From NCBI GenBank assembly GCA_963281155.1, contig CAUJLY010000006.1:6510001-6574000 (forward strand): DNA of 64,000 bases. Reading direction: 5' to 3'. Both the position numbers and the translations under genes were made by a program. Below, piece by piece: positions 51,042 to 62,197 of this stretch. The notes beneath the pieces were generated by a model. That model was not told the origin of the DNA and did no database searches. It saw nothing but the letters and a program-made list of their open reading frames with translations. Positions within the stretch are counted from its first letter, which is position 1; every line of letters begins with the position of its first letter. Source of the stretch: Rhabditophanes sp. KR3021 (lineage: Eukaryota; Nematoda; Chromadorea; Rhabditida; Alloionematidae).

Positions 51042-51254
51042 TTAAAATTTATGGAAAAATTGTTTTGTTGCAATAATTTTTCGTAGAACAAAAAGTCTTA
51101 TCATTAATTCCAAGACTAAAAGAAAAATACTACCGAAGGTAGACATACAATTGGTTACTAGTCCAAGTAAATATATTGAAAGATTAAGAAATAGCGGAGG
51201 ATCACAAATGGATAAAATTATCATGCACAATAAGTAATTATTGTTAGCGTTCAT
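51042..51254 (-). CDS. Possible small membrane protein
   Basis: 70 codons from ATG 51254 (MNANNNYLLCMIILSICDPP) with two hydrophobic stretches (FLNLSIYLLGLVTN and FGSIFLLVLELMIRLFVL) and a basic tail. A strong TATA element lies 27-36 bases upstream in a GC-richer patch. The frame length alone is within chance, and if transcription starts at the usual distance the ATG is almost at the cap site. Low confidence. Confidence 0.22.
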   Translation of the reverse strand: MNANNNYLLCMIILSICDPPLFLNLSIYLLGLVTNCMSTFGSIFLLVLELMIRLFVLRKIIATKQFFHKF

Positions 51255-51280
51255 CAACCATGATCAGTTTAGTCTCCCCA

Positions 51281-51290
51281 CTATATATAC
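51281..51290 (-). promoter_or_regulatory. Isolated TATA box in the gene desert
   Basis: GTATATATAG on the minus strand flanked by GGAAGGG and GTGGGGAGAC, the most GC-rich context for several kb. It may drive the small frame at 51254 or a noncoding transcript. Confidence 0.3.
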
Positions 51291-54200
51291 TACCCTTCCT
51301 GAGAATGTTTGACATTTTTTTGATTAGGGGTTATTTGTAGTAGAATAATGTGAGCAAATTTTAAAACTAGCTAATTCTAACGCTAATGCGCTTATGGATA
51401 CAACAGAAGACATGTTCTTGTAAGTTTCACATTTATCACAGTGCACTATTTCAACAGAAACAGACAAGAATTATGAGTGATTTTACGTTCAAAAGCTTAA
51501 TATCATATAAAATCAAGAATGATGCTGCTGTAAATAGTGGAAAATTTTTTTATCGTTATTAAACACTTCAAAATAGATAAAAAATTATTGGTGTATAATT
51601 TTTTGTGATAACCCGTGCTTGAATCATCAAAAAATTGTATGCATACATTTTCTCCTTAACATTAATGATGAAATGAGCAAGAAATCAAAATTATATAGAC
51701 TGCTTATATTGCTAAAAATATCCCTATCACATTAATAGAAACATTTTTTCTTAATTTTATTATATCTTCCTTTTTTGTAATAATAGCCCAAGTAGCAACG
51801 ACAAAAAGTTGTATGGTTGTGTCCTTCAAAAAAGATATTAGGAGGCAAATGGTAATGCTAGTGTGATAGCAAGTGTGTTAATGTTAATTTACTAAACACA
51901 ATGCATTTGAATTTATATATTCGAACTAATTTGGTGTCACGCTTTTTCAAAACCCAAAAATGAATTAAAATTAAAAATTAGATTCATTAGAAGCTGTCAA
52001 TGTATGCTTATCATAAATTATATCTAAATGAAAAAATTAACGGTAAAAACTTAATAAACTTAAAATGTAATTAAACAATCTTAATTTGTTAAGATGAATA
52101 TATTTTTTACAAAGAAAAATGCCGATTCGATAATTGTCATTTTTAAAGAGAACGTTGATTAATGTTTGTTCGAAATGACTTTTTTGTAAATTTATTTTTG
52201 AATTATACCAAAAAGTAAATATAAATGCAAACAAACAATATCACAAAAACCGTGTAATAACTTTTTCTTCTTTGGAATCAATCTTATGACACATCAAGCA
52301 TTTTTTCAGGTTATTTTAAAATAAATAGTAAAATATTGTGGAGGGAATGAAGACTTTAGCAAAAAAACGACATTAGAATTTAAAAAAATCTTGAACATTT
52401 CAAACAATCAAATAAAATCATTGTTTACTTGCATATTCTTGTTGAATATATGTTGAGTGTCATGACTTTGAGTAAGATTATCACTCATTTTGAGTTTATT
52501 GCGACTATCTGTTTAATTAAGAAGCTAATTCGTGCAAATAAGCTATTAGATCAAAGGTTAACATATTCATCCAAGGTATTTTTAAAACATCTAAAATCGA
52601 GTTGTTTGATTGAGTATTATTTTAATGGGTTTTTCAAGTAAATAAAAAAATATAAGTTCAGTTTTGTTGCATTAATATCATGAATAACTACTGACAACGA
52701 AGTGTGCGTTAGATTCATAAACTAATATATTTGTCTTCTAAAGTGAAATCAAATATCCAAAGTCTTTTTCATTTTCTTCTACAGAAAAATATTTTGGTAA
52801 ATTTGGAACTGCCTGAATACTATTTTAAGAGTGAGTGAGCACTGAAGAGTGCCAGACTAACGTGTTATATTTTAAATCTTTTGGACCTGTAAGTAACTAT
52901 ATTATGTGAATAGAATGTCCAGACATAAACAATGTTGTTTTTATAAATGTTATTACCATGGTTAAACCAATAAATTTATATATTTTTGTAACTTAAATAC
53001 AATAAAAAAATTTGTAGACAAACGGAGAAAGCATGATAAATAATCTTTGATTCAATAAAACATTTTTTAATTTTGACATTTTGTCATACTACTAACAATA
53101 TTTGGTATTTTTATCATTTATGAACTCTAGCATTTTGTTTTACTTTGCATAGTGTAGAAAAAATATTTCATCAGCTGCTACTCTTCAAAAAATAAGAAAA
53201 AACGAAAGATCTGCTAAATTTAAACTACTGGAAAAAAAGAAAAGTATACAACAAAGGTAGTCTGCCTAATAGCCTTGAAAAATAGATATTGTTTTGTAAT
53301 ATTGACAATAAACAATTTATTAATAACTACATTAAATAGTTTTTGACTTCTCTTAATGAAAACTTATAATTCCTTTACGTGAATTTAAAAGTGGAAAAAT
53401 ATATTCGGAATTTAATATGTAAAAAATGGTTCAGTAAATGACATGAAGGTTACAAGCATTGGTGTGTGATTAATTATCATTTTTACTGAATCTTATCAAA
53501 CAATTTAACTCACCAATTAGTCGGAATTTAAGTAAAGACAAAATGCATCGTCTTTAATACTTGATTTGGCATCAGCCTCTTTAATCTTTGCAAACTAAAA
53601 ATATTGTGTTTTTGATATCAACATTTTTTCCTTATACATTATTTTCTTACGAAATAGGCATCAAAACAAAAATACTGCTATACATTTGATAAACTTTATC
53701 AGAGATAAAAAATAAGTGACAACAATAACAAAAGGGCAAGAAATTTCAGACAGATGGGTCGCCAGTCTTCGACAACATTCCTATTAAAAACAATTTATGA
53801 AACTATTAAGAAACAAAATGTTAGTGAATAATATTGTTGAAGAAAAATCGAAAAACGTATTTATATTATTTTGAATTTTAAGACCTCATAAGAAAGCATA
53901 AATATGGTTCGACAACACAATTATAGATAATTACAAAGAAAAATAAAGGTATCATTCAATGAGGGAGTGTTTTTAATGCAAAATTCCCTGAAAAAATGGC
54001 TATATATTCTCGACTACAAAGAGTATCAAAAGTGCTTCCTTCATTTAACCTAATAACTAAAACATTTGCTGTATGTCTCGAACAAATTATAATATTAAAA
54101 TTTGATAGTTTTATAAATTTTACTTTAACAAAGGTTAGCTAAAGATTAAACAAATTTTGACTATTAAAATATTTTTTCAAAGAAAATTAAATTTTTTGAC

Positions 54201-56491
54201 ATTGTTTATCTTAAGTTATTAAACAAATTACATTTTACAATGTTAAGCATTACTATACGTGAATACTTGTGTAAACAACAAAGTTCATATCTTTATCATT
54301 GAATCAAGGTAATTAAACAAATTCAAAAGTTAACTACTCAATTTATATTACTAAATTAATATTGTCTTGATGATATTGAGGTCCAAAGTGACACGTACAT
54401 TTACTAGATAATTTCTTTATTCATATACAAACTTTTAAGTTGATTTGAAATAATATGTGTTAGCTTTGCAACTTTACACATCAGCCAGTGTAGTATATCA
54501 ATCTAAAATATCAGAATACATCACCCTTTTAATGGAATCAATTGATTAACTTTGGAAATTTATTAAGAATTATATGAAAATAACCAAATTATATGCCACC
54601 TTTTTATTTATTTGCAAGTCCAGAGTTATTGGAATAAATTGAACTCAAAATATGTAATATTTCCCTAGAGAAAACTTTCAGGAGTAAATAATTGTTACGT
54701 TTTAGCCTCATGTAATTTGAGAATTAAGAAAAGGTTTATAAGAATCATATCAATAGACATATTTACAATATTCAATTTTTTTGTTCAAGTTGTTTCTCAA
54801 GTCTACTTAGGAATATTTTTTCAAAATATTATAAAATAAATTTTTAGAATCAGTAAACTATTTCCACCAAAAGACCCGACTACACGATTTAGTTCTATCG
54901 CTTATGAAAAAATTAAAATTATGACTGCTATATCTGAAGATAATATTCATGAATAATTGTGTAATATCAAATTATATTTCTTTGAACCATAACATCCTCG
55001 ATTATAGGACCACAAAATAATTGTCATTCCTCATAGAATTGTACTTGTAAAAAGGATAGCAAATTAATATATTTTAAGTGTCAAAATATTAGGTTAAATA
55101 CTTCTCATAACGAAAAAGCTTATTTATTCATGCAAAATCATCTAATTGCTTATATTTCAATCTATTCTAACAATTCTATTATTACCAAGATAGAGTGATA
55201 TCATTAACTTAAATGTTTTTTTGAGTGCATCTATTATTTTATCTAGGACAAATAAACAGCTGGAAGTTTTTTAGTTTTCCATATAGATATCAATTTGTAT
55301 TATTTGTGATTGGTTTTGTTGATGAAATAGAAAGTACTATTTATTCATTTGATTGTTTTAGTGCTTTGTATATACTGATATATTTATTTTATCATTTATT
55401 TTTGTTGTTGTTAAGTAATCTTCGTTAAAAAAATATCCATGTATTCCATTATTAACTATTCACAAAATAGTTTACTTTTAAATGCAACCCTCTGGCTTAT
55501 TTTCAATGAAAAAGAGTTTTTGCCATTTTTGAATATCTTTTAGTCAAGTTTTACATATTCTTAAAGTAATGGCACAATATTTTTTATTGTCACAAGAACT
55601 TTCAATAATATTGAAATAAGCTTAACTAAATCTAATTAAAACTCTTGACGTTTATTTTCGTGTACTTTATCAAATTCCTATCACCGATTAAGCTAATCAC
55701 TCACTTGTTTATCACTTTTGTAATCATTAAACATTAATTAAGTTATTTAGATACAAGCAAAACATTGTTAATACAGTCATTAAGTATACAATTATTAATG
55801 CAAAAACTTTACGTAATTATTTAAAATAATTAAGTGGGAGCCTGCTTTTTATATAAACAAGAAAAATTTGTTTTTATTGTGTGTTGACGTTATATGGTTT
55901 TGTACATTTCATATTAGTCCAATTCATTCTTTATAAATAATTGTTCATTTGGCTTTTCAATTAGATTAAAACTAAGATAATTAGTATTAATTTGGTTATA
56001 GATTGTGCGTATAATTGTAGCTGATGATATGTTTAAAAGTCATTTTTTAACAATATTCATATTCATAAAAATGATCAACTAATTAAAAAAGTATTCACAT
56101 ATATATACTCCTATCAATAAATATGTGTAATTTATAAAATGTATTTTTTATTTTACACATACAAAGCCCAATAGAATATTTAGTTACATAATTATGGATG
56201 TATTTATTTGTTTGTTAAGCAGCATCGCCACTTTTATTTCATTCATCAATTGGCCATTTCAACTAAATATCTATGTCTGAAAACATTTGTTGAACAAAGT
56301 TTAAGGACAGAAAGCCGATAAAACTTTACATTAAATATATTCTTCATCGTTATTTATTCCATCTTCCATAATCGACAATAGTTTTTTATTATTTCCATTA
56401 ACAAAACGTAAATTAATTAGTATAAACATTTCTTCCAAAGCAATCCTCTCTATGAGGAAATAACATTTTGATTACATATTTAAATTTACAG

Positions 56492-57139
56492 ATGCCAGAT
56501 TACGATATTATTGACCTTCTCCATGAATTGTGGCACTTGATTTCGTCACCGATTGTAATGAAATTCAAGCCACCAAAATCATCCGTGGCAATACAAATTC
56601 AAGGGAAAATCCGCGATCTTTGTATCAATGCAGCTGCTTATGACAATGGAGAAAAAATGAATGTTCAAATTTTAAGAATGTTTGAAAAATACATTCAAAA
56701 TACCTTGCGTTTTCAATTTAACAACTTCCACGATCAAGAAATCTTAGAAAGAATGCTTAAAATTTGGGTTGAGTACAAAGCCAAAGTTGACTGTCTCGAC
56801 ATGCTGTTTAAGTCTTTTAATGACGAGGTCTTGATCCAAAATGGGTGTAACAATGTTTATAGGGATCATCTATACACTTCGGTGAAGGGAGTTGGAAGAA
56901 TTTTATTTGTTTCTCTTTTGCTTGAGAACAAAGGTTTATGTGAAAAACTTGTAGCCAATGTCGTGCTACATATCTCTAAAAGAGACAACAGTGGTTTTTT
57001 TGACATTACCACTTTGGATAGCATCAAGGAAATGATAGTTGATTGTGACACAGAAAATTCAACTTCTTTGTACAAAGCAATTTTCAGTGACATTTTGCCA
57101 CAAGCGGAGTTAATTAATATTTCCTCACTTTCAATGTAA
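56492..57139 (+). CDS. Truncated cullin-like protein (N-terminal adaptor-binding repeats only)
   Basis: Single exon, 215 residues, from ATG 56492, which directly follows an acceptor (AAATTTACAG). The pattern fits cullin repeats: LFEKYI-type helix start (MFEKYIQNTLRFQFNNF), LERMLKIWVEYKAKVDCLDM, LFKSFNDEVLIQNGCNNVY and LVANVVLHISKRDNSGFFDI, which line up with the CUL1 segments LKEFLKNYL, WEDYRFSSKVLNGI, YLNRHWV, IYEIYSLAL and LIEKERNGE. Cullins are scaffolds of ubiquitin ligases; the N-terminal repeats bind adaptors and the missing C-terminal half binds RBX1 and carries the NEDD8 site. The frame ends about where cullin repeat 2 would end. It is either a relic fragment or a short adaptor-binding protein. 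The match is by eye and divergent. Confidence 0.5.
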   Translation: MPDYDIIDLLHELWHLISSPIVMKFKPPKSSVAIQIQGKIRDLCINAAAYDNGEKMNVQILRMFEKYIQNTLRFQFNNFHDQEILERMLKIWVEYKAKVDCLDMLFKSFNDEVLIQNGCNNVYRDHLYTSVKGVGRILFVSLLLENKGLCEKLVANVVLHISKRDNSGFFDITTLDSIKEMIVDCDTENSTSLYKAIFSDILPQAELINISSLSM

Positions 57140-59293
57140 ACCTGATTGCTAGCTGTTATATTTATATTATTCCCATAGACTTCAGAAATAATGTTAACAA
57201 ATCCATTCTACTTGTCGAAACAAAATCTCTTTTTATATCTAAAGTAATATCTCGAATTGGAATGTTTAAAACCAGCAGTTGCTTTTTTAATACTATTGTC
57301 TCGAACAATTAGCCTATCCAAAATGAGTCTTTAAAAAATGTTACGACTTTTGATATAACACTTTTGTGCAACATTGACCGAAATAAATATGTTACATGAT
57401 ATCTTCTCCCACTCAATTTTTTCATTCACTAAATTCGGGGTAGCTTGTTTTAGCGTTTCAATGAAATGCCTAATACTGGAGTGGCTAATGAAATGAAAAA
57501 TTTGCCTAGTCAATTTTGTTGAGATTTCTATAGGTCATTAATTGTTCCTTCCAGTTTTTAAAAAGCTCATTTGCCGTCAAGGAGAAGTTGTTAAATGCTG
57601 AACTTTTTTATTATATTCTTATGAATATGGTCGGGATATCTAATATTTGAGGATATAATAACAAATAACCTCTTCCCCACGCATCTCCAGAAATGACAAG
57701 CATCATATACGCGGGAATAACATTATCAAAGTTAATTTCACTCAAACACATATTACCTTTAACTAATATGTTCATAAAATATCTATCTGTAAGACATCAT
57801 TTTTGAAACTGCTATAAATGATCAATAAAGGATGACAAGCATCCTTTTGAGAGAACCTTTTCGATTTATTGGATTTATTATCATTTTTTTTTAAGAATAA
57901 ATACCATCAATTTATTTGTGTATTTATTGCAGAAACCAATAGACATTATTTAAAGGATGGAATACATTCTGCAAGGGCAATAAAGAAAAAATCAAAAATC
58001 TAATCAACCGCGATGAACAAGACATGTTTTTATCGTGACTAATTCAAAACCAATCATTATTTCGAAGCTTATTATGAAGATAAATTAAAATTCCTACTAC
58101 CAATCAATAGACATCACAAATGAAGAGTCTATTTAACTGTTGAAAACATATTAATACCTGAAATTTATTTTAGTAAATATTCAGTATTAAACAAATCAAA
58201 TTAAAAAAGTTTCTAGTGTTAAAATTACCAATTCATATAAGAGCACAAATTTTTCATATCTGTATGGAACTTTGCTTGAATATCTCTAAAATGTATGTGA
58301 AATTAAGGAATATCATAATAAATTTACGTACGACGACGTCTCACCTATTAGAAAATTGGAACTATAATTTTTCAAGTGCGATTCATTCACCGTAACAGAC
58401 TTTCAATTAATAATACCAGTTTTGAAAAAGTTTAGACTTTTAATTCAATTAAAGAAGTTATAAATTTTTATAATAGAAGTTAAAACTACAATTAATAGGA
58501 ATGCATCCACTGCTGCAAAAAATATATGAAAGTATTAAACCTAATCTATAGTAAATTCGATTAAATTATTATAACGACTGGGATTTTACAATTTAAAATG
58601 GAGCATATGCTTTTCGTCGATTCGTAAGGCATTGGCTGTCCACAATCAAGAAAATAAATTTGATTTGGAGCGGAATTTGGGTTTTATTCAAACCTTTGAC
58701 CAGATTAAATATTTAACATACACACGTTTGTTTCAAATGGATATTGTTTTCGTTCAACATTAGAAATATTTATAATTCAAATACAGAAAAAAAATAAGAC
58801 TGTACAAATGGAACAGATTGCCATTGCTCTAAAATATAAATTCATCTTAAACAATTATGGATTGATCGAAAGGATATAAACCAATCACTTTCCATTTATC
58901 ATAATTTGAAATTTGATTTTGACAAGACTTTAATTTATTTAGGCATTTATTGAGACTATTTTTGACACTACTGGTATAAAACATTTAAGTAGAATTGTTT
59001 CATCCTTCAAGTAAAAATCGTATCATTATTAACTGAATAAAAATTATTTAAATTATTTTTTAATTTGGATAATCATTTAAATATATTTCTTTGGTTAAAA
59101 TCAAAATTTAGTTTTAATATAACACGTAACAATCCTTGCAACTATTCAGCAAATATCTTTACAAATTCAGTTCTAAATTTAAAGTGTCAATTTAAACAAC
59201 AATGCCACCAACATCTTGTACAAATCTCATTAAAACCACTTTCTATAAATGATAATCTATCTTAGGTATTTTCATTTATAAAATAGTTTTTAA
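57140..59293. other. Intergenic with a decayed minus-strand frame
   Basis: About 2.1 kb between the cullin-like gene and the collagen gene. The minus-strand relic at 57331-57730 is listed separately. A 66-codon plus-strand frame at 59065-59265 lacks an ATG near its start and is probably chance. It presumably holds the collagen promoter. Confidence 0.4.
57331..57730 (-). pseudogene. Possible decayed coding relic, family unknown
   Basis: On the minus strand, three peptide-like stretches follow one another in different frames: MMLVISGDAWGRGYLLLYPQ, then FNNFSLTANELFKNWKEQLM, then TRQIFHFISHSSIRHFIETL continuing to a stop at 57331. The segments abut with short overlaps, as expected after frameshifts. 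No family is recognised. Confidence 0.25.
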
Positions 59294-60255
59294 ATGTTGT
59301 TACCCAATTTTAAAGATTCGAATAAAAATGATGAATTAGTTCTTTGGAGACGAATTACCGTCATAGCAATTACTACTTCCCTAATATCTTTTCTCCTAGC
59401 AGCAATTGCTTTACCTATGTCTTTTGCTCTTATCCAAAACATTTACGCCGATATGGAAAATGAACTTCAGTTTTGTAGAATTAGAAGGATAAATTTGTGG
59501 AAAGAATTGTATCATCTAAAGGTAACTTTCAGTTTATAAATTTAAAAAAAATCTTTATTTAGCCCATGCTTTATCATGCTCAAAGAAGATTAATCAAAAG
59601 ACAAACAGCTAACGGTAAGGAAATTGTTTCAATTTTTGACGGATCCTCAATGATGTTGCGAGATTTTACAGAACCTCGATGTTGTGGATGTGCAATTGGA
59701 TCTCCAGGATTACCTGGTCTAGATGGTATTGCTGGCAAGGATGGTTTAGATTATGTTGTAGATTCAATTAAGAAACCTAATATTACAGTTCAACACCAAG
59801 CGTATGAGTTCAAACAATGTGATTGTGTTATCGGTCCTGCGGGAAAACGAGGAAATATGGGGAAAAAAGGAGAACGAGGCGTTCCAGGAAAAAAGGGAAT
59901 TCGAGGTTTAATTGGTTTGCCAGGAAAACCGGGAGCTGTTGGTGTAATTGGTGCTCCAGGTAGTCCTGGAATCCCAGGATTAAGAGGCCGAAAAGGGGAT
60001 CCTGGGGTTCAAATCGAACTGGTAATTGAAGGTCCTCCAGGGAAACGTGGAAGACGAGGAATTCAAGGTAAATGTGGAGCCGAAGGAGATTCAGGGCTTC
60101 CTGGATTACCTGGAAATCCAGGCTTAAAAGGAGATGCTGGAAAAATTGGTCCAAATGGTTTAGATGGCAAAGATGGACCTGTTGGGCCAAATGGTCTAGC
60201 TGGTTTACCAGGTTTATGCGATTGCAAGCATATTAGAACCTCTCCTGGATATTAA
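59294..60255 (+). CDS. Nematode cuticle collagen
   Basis: Exon 59294-59521 joins 59563-60255 across a 41-nt intron in phase 0, giving 306 residues. Residues about 17-70 are the nematode cuticle collagen N-terminal domain with one membrane helix (VIAITTSLISFLLAAIALPM). A basic cleavage site RRLIKR (84-89) follows, where a furin-type protease would release the ectodomain. Gly-X-Y repeats run in blocks, beginning IGSPGLPGLDGIAGKDGLD and then from IGPAGKRGNMGKKGERG to nearly the end with two breaks. They are flanked by Cys clusters CCGC, CDC and a final CDC, which cross-link trimers. Cuticle collagens are secreted by the hypodermis at each moult. It ends 84 bases from the convergent B9D2 gene. 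Confidence 0.92.
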
Positions 60256-60339
60256 TTTTGACAATTTATTTATAATTATGCGTACAATATTATTAAAATA
60301 TTCAATGTTGCGATGTAAAAGATAATTTAAACATATTAT

Positions 60340-60900
60340 TTAACAATTGATCCCATATTTATCAAAGTTCCTTAAAATAATAGATATATTCAAGTTGATG
60401 CGCCCAACAGCAACGGTGTGTAGTTTCATTAATTCAGTAGGATTATCAAGAACAGATAAGGACTTTAATTGTATTCCCCCGCCAAGAATCTTTTGCATAA
60501 GTTCGTCTTTGAAAGTTCCTTGTGGTCTCCAGATGTGACACTGTAATTTGTGATAACCAGGTGTTGATGGAATAAAAGTTGTTCCGTACCCAGCAACTTC
60601 CTGTCTATCATAGGAATCAAGGTGCCATAATTCAAAGTGTATTTTTGGCCAATTTTGAATTGTTTTAGTTGATAAATGAATGTCAATAGGGTGGCAAAAG
60701 TATGATTTTGCTAACTGCGAAGTGTCTGTTTGTGTTTGACCATCTCGTTCTCCTTCTAATATTTTCCAACCACCACCTTAAAAAATATATTAATTCCCTT
60801 AAAAAAACTTACCTATTTTAATGACATATTTACAAAATAAGGATGTTAAGTCAAAACCTTCAGCACTTTCAATCTGACCGATAATGTGTAGTTCCGCCAT
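60340..60900 (-). CDS. B9D2: B9 domain protein B9D2, ciliary transition zone
   Basis: Exon 60900-60813 joins 60776-60340 across a 36-nt intron in phase 1, giving 174 residues, close to the 175 of vertebrate B9D2. Landmarks along the length are MAELHIIGQIESAEGFDLTS, SLFCKYVIKIGGGWKILEG, GQTQTDTSQ, HPIDIHLSTK, NWPKIHFELWHLDSYDRQ, VAGYGTTFIPSTPGYHKL, WRPQGTF and the closing ILRNFDKYGINC, all matching B9D2. With MKS1 and B9D1 it forms the MKS module that gates the base of cilia; the C. elegans orthologue is tza-1/mksr-2. A consensus X-box lies 51-64 bases upstream of the ATG. The gene follows TMEM115 on the same strand after 165 bases. Confidence 0.93.
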
Positions 60901-60950
60901 AGTATTGTTTATATTTGTTTTATAGCTATAATCAATCGAACAACATCGTC

Positions 60951-60964
60951 ATTACCATGGCAAC
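60951..60964. promoter_or_regulatory. X-box (RFX/DAF-19 site) of the B9D2 gene
   Basis: ATTACCATGGCAAC on the plus strand matches the published consensus RYYNYYWWRRNRAC at all 14 positions; read on the minus strand it matches 13. It sits 51-64 bases upstream of the B9D2 ATG. RFX factors (DAF-19 in C. elegans) drive ciliary genes including the MKS module through such sites in ciliated neurons. Confidence 0.8.
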
Positions 60965-61065
60965 TGCCCCTGCTTTTCGGAAAGGAATAAAGTATATGTT
61001 AGATTGAGCTTTTTATATAAAATAGAGATGGATAAATAAAATTATACAATATATCTATGTGTTAA

Positions 61066-62197
61066 TCAACTGCTTTTAGGGTCGTTATCAATTATAACTT
61101 GTACAGATTCAAGAGGCACATCATTAGAGAAAGAATGTTCCTGAGAAGGCTCAACTTGTTTAGATTTAGACAATCGAGCTTTTAAGTCTTGCAACGCCCT
61201 TTGCCTTCTTCTATCAGAATCTCTTTTTTCTTGTTCTCCAGACATATCTAATGCTGCAAACGCTGACAAAGGTACGGGATTCATTGAATTCACATCTACG
61301 TAATTAATTGGTTTGATTATATTTAAGGCTTGCATTACTTTAAAGAATGTATTTGCAACAGGGGCAGCAATTGGTTGTAAAACTCTTGGGAACAAAGTAA
61401 TCCATGCGAAGTGATCGCTTTGATCTCCAATTAGATGAGTATCGTCTGACCCAACTTGATAAAATCTAAGGTAAGTCCAAGAGATTTGAGTGGCAAAGAA
61501 TACTTGCAAAATACACATTGGTCGGACGATGCCAATGAGCACTAAGATCAAAGTAAAGGAAGCACAGCAAAATGGCAAGTGTGTGTTCTTTATTCTGCCG
61601 AAAGGTGTCGTAAAAATAGCAACATCTGGCAAGAACTGTAATAAATAGGCACCGAAAATTAATAATAATCTTTGAAACATATTGTTATACCTGTTTGATT
61701 GCGACATAAAAAGCAGCTGAAGCTGGGACCAAGCCATTGATTATCTTGTTGAAGTATAAATCCAGGTCTCTTGTCAACACATACAAAATAAAGACTGTTA
61801 CTGAGACCATTATTGTTGTGATTATATGAATTCCAATTGAGAACTTAACTAATTCATATTTTCCCCATGCGGGTTCAATTAAATGAAAAGCATGGTAAAA
61901 GGAAACAAGGGTGAATATCAGGATAAGGATGTTTGGCTCAATGATAATTGAAAATGGGTATTTCCACATTTGAAACGCAAATACGTCTCTAACCGTTAAA
62001 GAGAATGTTTCACGCAAAGTATTATTGAATGTTAAAATGAATCCTTAAAGTATACAACTTCTTACTCTTCTTTAAAATGCATACTTACCTAGCACATTGA
62101 CAAGAACAAATATTTTAAAGTGATCATTACTCGTCGACCAGATGCTTTTTATTTTTCCAATCACATTTAGGATGTTTTGTTTGCCTATAGAGGGCAT
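61066..62197 (-). CDS. TMEM115: TMEM115-like Golgi membrane protein (rhomboid-like fold)
   Basis: Exons 62197-62089, 62043-61691 and 61635-61066 (introns 45 and 55 nt) encode 343 residues. Several hydrophobic segments fill the first 220 residues (FKIFVLVNVLGFILTF, IIIEPNILILIFTLVSFYH, IGIHIITTIMVSVTVFILYV, FCCASFTLILVLIGIV). Family landmarks are WKYPFSII, PAWGKYEL, ASAAFYVAIKQFLPDVAIF, SWTYLRFYQ and DQSDHFAWITLFPRVLQPI, and a cytosolic tail with DSDRRRQRALQDLKARLS, which parallels the human RRRQLALKALNERL stretch. TMEM115 is a Golgi protein linked to retrograde traffic. It lies 165 bases ahead of B9D2 on the same strand. Confidence 0.9.

Larger units (their letters stand above)
47266..56491. 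other. Gene desert of about 9.2 kb
   Basis: On both strands the frames are no longer than expected by chance in such AT-rich DNA. I saw no tRNA, rRNA, transposase, reverse transcriptase or clear tandem repeat. The only promoter-like spot is the TATA element with a short frame at 51.04-51.29 kb. The rest of the window has a gene every 2-3 kb, so this stretch stands out. Confidence 0.5.

Noticed and set aside
51434..51455. TATCACAG, the miR-2 family seed
   Set aside because: Flanking sequence does not fold into a precursor hairpin.
52429..52641. 70-codon frame in the gene desert
   Set aside because: Within chance length, no promoter-like element, no recognisable pattern.
55225..55428. 67-codon hydrophobic frame in the gene desert
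   Set aside because: T-rich DNA yields Phe/Leu/Ile/Tyr frames by composition; no ATG start and no flanking signals.
59828..60190. 120-codon minus-strand frame opposite the collagen
   Set aside because: Repetitive Leu/His/Gln content is the antisense of Gly-X-Y codons.
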